Shown: piece after piece, positions 7,675-12,500 of the stretch
How the letters are laid out: every line of letters starts with the position of its first letter
How positions within the stretch are numbered: the first letter of the stretch is position 1
DNA from: Anaeromyces robustus
Lineage: Eukaryota > Neocallimastigomycota > Neocallimastigomycetes > Neocallimastigales > Neocallimastigaceae
NCBI GenBank assembly: GCA_002104895.1
Contig: MCFG01000410.1
Location: forward strand, 1-12,500
Reading direction: 5' to 3'
Length of the DNA stretch: 12,500 nt
The notes under the pieces: model-generated
The model's input: the letters and a program-made list of their open reading frames with translations, nothing else
Databases searched by the model: none
What the model was told of the DNA's origin: nothing
Made by a program: the position numbers and the translations under genes

Positions 7675-8891
7675 TAATACATTTTTCACTCTATAAAATC
7701 TATATATAAAAAAAAGAGATGATGCAAATAATTTATGTTTATAAAAAAAGATTATGCATACATATTGAATTCTTTATATTTTCATTTCATTTCATTACCT
7801 ATATTACTTAACATACCTACCTACATATATACATACATACATAAATAAATAAATAAATATAAATATATTAATTACTTACTCTTCATAATTATAATAGAGA
7901 ACATAAAAAAAAATTTTATAATAGATATTAATGGCTACATTTTGGTATTATTGATTTATATTCTTTTTTTTTTTTAATATTAATAAAAATTTTTATAAAA
8001 AAAAACTTAATAATAATACACTATAATAATACTCTATAATAACATAAAATAAAATAAAATAAACTAAGTTTCGTTTTTTTTATAAAACTAATGTACAATT
8101 ATTTTATGTACGTATTTATCAAAATGTAATTGTATAATTAAAAATGAAAAAATGAAAAAATGAAAAAATAAAAAATATTTCTTTTTTTTAAATTTACATT
8201 TTTTATTTTTTATTTTTTTTTAAATATTTTTTAAAATATTTTGTTTATTTGTTTTTGTGTAACATTTTCAATTTTCAATCTTTCATCAAATTTAAATAGA
8301 ATAAATATATTGAATATATATTACAATATATTATCAATAATATATTAATCTATTAAAGATATTTCTTTCGTTTTAACAAATATTACAGAAAAACCAAAAA
8401 ATAATACAGAAAAAGAAAAAAAAAATTTTTTTTAATTTTGTGATTATTATTTTTATTTTATATTTTAATTATATTTTTATTATATTTTAATATATTAATA
8501 TTTATTATACATTAAATAGAATATTTATTTGTTATAATATATTAGTTTACATTAATAATATAATATAGTTTGATAAATAAAATTAGATTTATTCATTATT
8601 AAAAGTAATAATATATAATAATATATAATATATAATATATAATATATTGTAATATTAAATAATATTTATTATTAATTAATTAATTATTTTCATTTCTATA
8701 TAAAGTAATTTTTTTTAATTTTTTTTTATTATTTCTTGGTTTATTTTAAAGCATTCATGATTTTTTATTTTTATTTTTATTTTTATATTTTTATATTTTC
8801 TTATTCTCTCATTATTCTTTCATTATTCTTCTTTATTCTTTCTTTTTTTTTAATCTTTCTCAAAAAAGATCAATAATCAAAATTCAAAATT

Positions 8892-8949
8892 AAAAAAAAA
8901 AACAATCATTCAATTATAATTATAATTGAATGATTGCTTTTTTTTTTTT
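8892..8949. repeat. Perfect 34-bp palindrome flanked by A and T tracts
   Basis: Bases 8903-8919 (CAATCATTCAATTATAA) are followed immediately by their exact reverse complement at 8920-8936, with no spacer. The left arm is preceded by 11 A and the right arm is followed, after one unpaired C, by 12 T. The foldback stem is therefore about 28 bp with a single bulge, and it continues weakly outwards (TTAA on each side of the tracts). In bacteria this would resemble a two-way terminator, but in a eukaryotic context it is a foldback or cruciform of unknown role. Confidence 0.9.
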
Positions 8950-9041
8950 AACTTTTTATTTTATTTTTTTTTTATTATCAAATTTAATTTATCAAAAATT
9001 TTATTTTTTTTTTTTATTTTTTTATTTTTCATTTAGATAAA

Positions 9042-9130
9042 TTTGGTAATATTTAGGGAATAAAAAAAATTTTTTAAAAATTAAAAAAAATTAAAATTAA
9101 AAAAAAAATTTTTTTTCCTTTTTTACCAAA
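9042..9130. repeat. Imperfect inverted repeat with TTTGGTAA / TTACCAAA ends
   Basis: TTTGGTAA at 9042-9049 is mirrored by TTACCAAA at 9123-9130. Further in, GGGAA followed by A8T6 on the left faces A/T runs followed by CCTT on the right. The arms are about 30 bp with small gaps, around an A+T-rich centre. It begins about 90 bp after the perfect palindrome, so two foldbacks sit side by side. A miniature element or transcript 3' end structure is possible, but no target-site duplication is evident. Confidence 0.6.
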
Positions 9131-9174
9131 CTTTTTTTTTTTTTATTTTAATTTTTTCTATGATTGATATTAAG

Positions 9175-9235
9175 ATGTATGTGTATGTGAGTGAGTGTGT
9201 ATGTGAGTGAGTGTGTGAGTGTGTGTGAGAGGAAG
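9175..9235. repeat. GT-rich microsatellite with 16-bp duplication
   Basis: One strand carries GTGT, ATGT and GAGT units with almost no C, including two tandem copies of GTGTATGTGAGTGAGT (9181-9196 and 9197-9212). It ends in a purine stretch, GAGAGGAAGGA. This is the most G-rich stretch of the whole intergenic region. Alternating purine-pyrimidine sequence of this kind can adopt Z-form DNA. Confidence 0.85.
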
Positions 9236-9375
9236 GATTTATACCCAAAAAATAAAAAATAAAGACTTCAAATAAAAAAAAAACATTTTATATAGATTCA
9301 TTTTATAATTGATATTTATAAACAATTCTTTATTAATTATTAATTATTAATTATTATATAGAATTATTAAACATT

Positions 9376-9402
9376 AACAAATCTAACAAATCTAACAAAT
9401 CT
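9376..9402. repeat. Three tandem copies of a 9-bp unit
   Basis: AACAAATCT is repeated three times without error, and a fourth degenerate copy (AATAAAT) follows. No coding frame or function is apparent. Confidence 0.85.
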
Positions 9403-10319
9403 AATAAATATTATAACCATTAAACAAAATAAAAAAAAATAAGTTCTTTTCTTTATAAGATTAAAAAAGTTTTTTCCATTTTTCAATAAAATTATTGCTT
9501 GTAATAAAATAATGATTTTTATTTTTATTTAGTTATTTATTATTTACAAATAAAGCATTAAATATTTATTATACTCTGAAATACTCTAAAATAACTTATT
9601 AACATTATTCTTCCTATTATTATTATTGTTATTATACAAACTATTATCAAAATGAAACATTTTTAAACTCTCTCTATTTTAAAATACTTCATTCTTTATT
9701 ATTAAATTCTCTATTATTTATTATTTATTATAAATAATTGGATCTGCCATCTTTTATATTACTAATTATTCATATATTGTAATCAATTGCAATATATTAT
9801 ATATTTAAATATTAATGATTAAAACTATTAATTAAAAATAAATCTTTATTTATTTATTGTATTATAATAAATAATAAATAATAATTTATAAATTATATAA
9901 TATCATATTATAATATTATATTATATTATATTATATTATATAATATAATATATAATATTTTATATTTATTTATTTATTTTATTATTATAATTTGATATAA
10001 GCCAGAATTCTTATTTATCTATTTATTTATTTATTATTAATTAATTAATTTATTTATTTATTAAATATTTATTTATTTATTTAATTATTATAATAGTTTT
10101 AAATTTTAAATACAAAAATTATGTATAATACAAATCATGATTAATTTAGTAAATGAATAATTAATTAAATAAATTTAATATATATTATTATTATATGCTT
10201 ATTATATTCATATTATACTATTAAATATATTATATAAATTAACTTTATTTTTTTTTTATTAAATTAAATTAAATTAAATCATTTTTTTTTTTACAATAAT
10301 TTTTTTTTTTACATTTTCA

Positions 10320-10373
10320 TTTCTTCTTTTTTTATTTCTTTTTCTTTTTTTTCCTTTTTTTTTTTTTTTTTTT
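10320..10373. promoter_or_regulatory. Polypyrimidine tract upstream of the second protease gene
   Basis: A nearly pure T/C tract with a single A lies about 210-260 bp upstream of the second protease start codon. Such tracts are frequent in fungal promoters and can exclude nucleosomes. Here it may be no more than another T-rich run, although the interspersed C residues set it apart from the homopolymers nearby. Confidence 0.25.
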
Positions 10374-10582
10374 ATTTTTACTGTTTCAACATTATTTTAA
10401 AAATTTGTAAATAATTATATTATATTATATAGTGTATTATATAATATTTATTTTTTATAATTGTTTACATTATTTTATTTTATATTTAATTTAATTTAAA
10501 TATCTATATATCTATATTTATATATATCTATATCAATTTTTTTTTCACTTTTATTTATGATTTAAGAAAAATAAAAATAAAA

Positions 10583-12500
10583 ATGAATAATTTATTATTA
10601 TTAATACTATTTATTGTATTTAGTTGTTGTGTAAATACAATACAATCAAAAAATAGTTATTATATTATTTCTATAAGAAGAAATGATACAGATAAAAATT
10701 ATGATGATGAAACTACAAAAAAACAAATAGAAATTGACAATTTAGTCAATGATAGAATGAATGATATTTATGAAATTATTAGAGCTAAACAAAAAAGTTA
10801 TATTTTAGAAGATGGAAAATTAGATTCTAATTTAAATGAATTAGAGGTATCTGTCCCATTTTTAAAAAGAAGAAAACTTGAAAATGATTTAGAGGAAAGT
10901 GAAATTGAATCAAACATTGAAAGTGACATTGAATCAAATATTGAAACAGATACTAAAACTAAAACTAAAACTAAAGATATAAAATTTAGATTTGTTAATA
11001 GAAATAGACCTTCTAAAAATTCTAGTAGTGGTCATAAACTCAATCCTAATGAAAAATATATTTCATTAGAATCAAAATTAGTTAATCACCTTTGTCCTAT
11101 TGGTAATTATTATGCTGTAAGAGCTTATCTTTCTGATGAAGTTATGGAAGAAGTGAAAAAATTACCAAATATTATTGCTTGTGATAAAACTACAGAATTT
11201 AAAAAACCAACTTATCAAATGAAACATTTAAATACTACTCTTTTAACTAAACTTCATAGAAAATCAAGAAGATCTGATAAATTTTATGATCTTAATTATA
11301 TTAAAAAGGAAACAGGTTGGTCTGGGGTTAGTGTTCAAGAATATTCAGAAGCTCATTTAGCCGTTATTTCTCAATTTAATTATAATGAAGACCTTGCATC
11401 GATTTTTGATTATAATTATTATTATCCAAGTACGGCTGGTCAAGGTATTGATATATATCTTATTGATGAAGGTCTTTATGTTAATCATGAAGAATTTGAT
11501 ACCTATAATGGTAAACGTACTGTTACTTGTGATGCTATTATTGAAGGAGGTACAGAAACAATTACTCGTGATGGTAAAAAGAAAAGTTGTTCCTATGATA
11601 ATGAATATCAAGATCATGGTAATATGGTAGCTTCGGTGGCTGCTGGTGCTATTAATGGTGTCGCTAAAAAAGCTAATATTCATATGATTGCTACTGGATT
11701 TACCGATGCTGATCTTACGGTAGCGCTTGATTTTATTAAAGTTCATGGTAAACCACATAAAAGTGTTATTAATGTTTCACGTAATGGGGTTAATACCTTT
11801 AATGAAAATCTTCAAAATAAAATTGATGAAATGATTAATGCTGGATTTATTATTTTTGCATCTGCTGGTAATGATGCTGAAGATGCTTGTGATGAAGAAT
11901 ATCCAAATAAAATTAGTGGTTATGGAAATATTATTTCTGTAGGTGCTACTTTTAATAAAGAAAATTTTATTGAAGGTGCCTATACTGCTGCAGAATATTC
12001 TAATTATGGAAAATGTATCGATATTCAAGGACCAGGTTATGTTACAGCGGCTGATTTTTATGAATGTGATTATAAAGCCAATAGTTCAAAAATTTGTGAA
12101 AATTATGCTTATACGGATGGTACCTCCTTTTCTTCCCCTATTTTAGCAGGTGTAGCAGCATTAATTATGGCAGAACATTCGGGTACTCAATATAATCATA
12201 AATCCATGAAAAAAATTTTAATGGAAATGTCCTTAAAAAATGTTATTCAAGATTTAGGTAGTGAGGATACCCCCAATCGTTTTGTTAATAATGGTAAACA
12301 TATTGTTTATTCACCTGATAATAATTATATGGGATGTGGTATTTTAGCGGGTAATTTTAAATGTTCTAGTGGTTGTTGTACTAAAAAAGGTTATTGTGTA
12401 TCTTCAACGTCCAGTGATCATAAAAAGGAATGTAAAATTGAAAATGGATGTCAACCTGAATATGGTACTTGTCAAAAAGAAAATGAATCCTCATCGGTGA
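10583..12500 (+). CDS. Second proteinase K-like subtilase with chitin-binding module, cut by the right edge
   Basis: 639 codons are visible with no stop; the frame runs off the window. It starts at the first ATG after an A-rich leader and encodes a signal peptide (MNNLLLLILFIVFSCC...; cleavage near residue 19-22). An I9-like propeptide follows, with C171/C200 and a low-complexity insert at about 103-131 (IES, then TKTKTK repeats); KSRR at 227-230 is a likely processing site. The catalytic domain spans about 248-580 with D295 (IYLIDEG), H345 (QDHGNMVAS), N430 (ASAGN) and S515 (GTSFSSP). Residues 585-630 form an eight-Cys chitin-binding module (CG...GCC...YC...GCQPEYGTC). By eye about half of the core residues match the upstream gene, whose cysteine positions it shares. 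It is a tandem paralogue, 5.2 kb away on the same strand. A linker or repeat region probably follows the last visible residues (ESSSV). Confidence 0.92.
   Translation, partial: MNNLLLLILFIVFSCCVNTIQSKNSYYIISIRRNDTDKNYDDETTKKQIEIDNLVNDRMNDIYEIIRAKQKSYILEDGKLDSNLNELEVSVPFLKRRKLENDLEESEIESNIESDIESNIETDTKTKTKTKDIKFRFVNRNRPSKNSSSGHKLNPNEKYISLESKLVNHLCPIGNYYAVRAYLSDEVMEEVKKLPNIIACDKTTEFKKPTYQMKHLNTTLLTKLHRKSRRSDKFYDLNYIKKETGWSGVSVQEYSEAHLAVISQFNYNEDLASIFDYNYYYPSTAGQGIDIYLIDEGLYVNHEEFDTYNGKRTVTCDAIIEGGTETITRDGKKKSCSYDNEYQDHGNMVASVAAGAINGVAKKANIHMIATGFTDADLTVALDFIKVHGKPHKSVINVSRNGVNTFNENLQNKIDEMINAGFIIFASAGNDAEDACDEEYPNKISGYGNIISVGATFNKENFIEGAYTAAEYSNYGKCIDIQGPGYVTAADFYECDYKANSSKICENYAYTDGTSFSSPILAGVAALIMAEHSGTQYNHKSMKKILMEMSLKNVIQDLGSEDTPNRFVNNGKHIVYSPDNNYMGCGILAGNFKCSSGCCTKKGYCVSSTSSDHKKECKIENGCQPEYGTCQKENESSSV

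Larger units (their letters stand above)
5367..10582. other. A+T-rich 5.2 kb intergenic region between the two protease genes
   Basis: No convincing gene was found. Most of it is homopolymer runs (26 T at 7409-7434, 19 T at 7166-7184) and AAT/ATT arrays (main ones listed separately; others near 5802, 5858, 6303, 7317 and 7556). It also has an 8-bp ATGAAAAA array (8144-8168) and an AAATTAAATT-type array just before 10280. Exceptions are the more complex island at 6571-7150, two hairpin-forming inverted repeats near 8.9-9.1 kb, and CA- and GT-rich microsatellites. Around 9595-9800 the sequence is slightly more mixed, with an 8-bp inverted repeat (ATATATTG/CAATATAT, about 9773-9798), but it has no open frame of note. 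Confidence 0.7.

Noticed and set aside
8892-8949. Bacterial Rho-independent terminator
   Set aside because: The stem is A+T-rich and the context is eukaryotic (secreted fungal-type proteins, no operons or Shine-Dalgarno sites), so that label would mislead.
11357-11758. Minus-strand 133-codon frame opposite the second protease
   Set aside because: It overlaps the well-supported catalytic domain, and its composition (I, N, S, T-rich) is the antisense of A/T-ending codons. The same artefact occurs opposite the first gene at 3519-3809 and 3969-4175.
1-12500. Dictyostelium-type amoebozoan origin
   Set aside because: Base composition would fit, but the proteinase K-like proteases with hevein/CBM18-type modules, and the lack of poly-Asn or poly-Gln tracts in the genes, fit anaerobic fungi better. 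Not excluded without a database search.

Overview
The window looks like eukaryotic genomic DNA from an extremely A+T-rich genome. By eye the non-coding DNA is around 90% A+T, full of homopolymer runs and AAT, AAAT and AAATA microsatellites. Secreted proteinase K-like proteases carrying a C-terminal chitin-binding (hevein/CBM18-type) module point to an anaerobic gut fungus (Neocallimastigomycota). That assignment is an inference; an amoebozoan such as Dictyostelium has similar base composition but fits the protein content less well. Both long reading frames use the standard code, and no interruption by an intron is visible.

Layout: (1) bases 3-65 may be the last 20 codons of a plus-strand gene entering from the left. 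(2) Bases 66-2801 are A+T-rich non-coding DNA, with one short CGG-N5-CCG palindrome standing out. (3) Bases 2802-5366 hold a complete gene for an 854-residue secreted subtilase: signal peptide, inhibitor_I9-like propeptide, S8A catalytic domain with D264/H314/N403/S490, an eight-cysteine chitin-binding module, an acidic 28-residue repeat, a Pro-Lys-Val repeat and a short tail. (4) Bases 5367-10582 are a 5.2 kb non-coding stretch. Within it, 6571-7150 is an island of more complex sequence (an 8/48-bp satellite-like array, a 35-codon open remnant and a ~127-bp tandem duplication). It also contains a perfect 34-bp palindrome between A and T tracts (8892-8949), a second inverted repeat (9042-9130) and a GT-rich microsatellite. 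(5) From 10583 to the right edge runs a second subtilase gene, a paralogue of the first in the same orientation; 639 codons are visible, through the chitin-binding module, with no stop before the edge.

The two proteases are tandem paralogues sharing the same domain order, the same cysteines and the same departures from classical subtilisin motifs. They probably act at the cell wall or on chitin-bearing material outside the cell. No RNA genes, CRISPR arrays or intact mobile elements were found.
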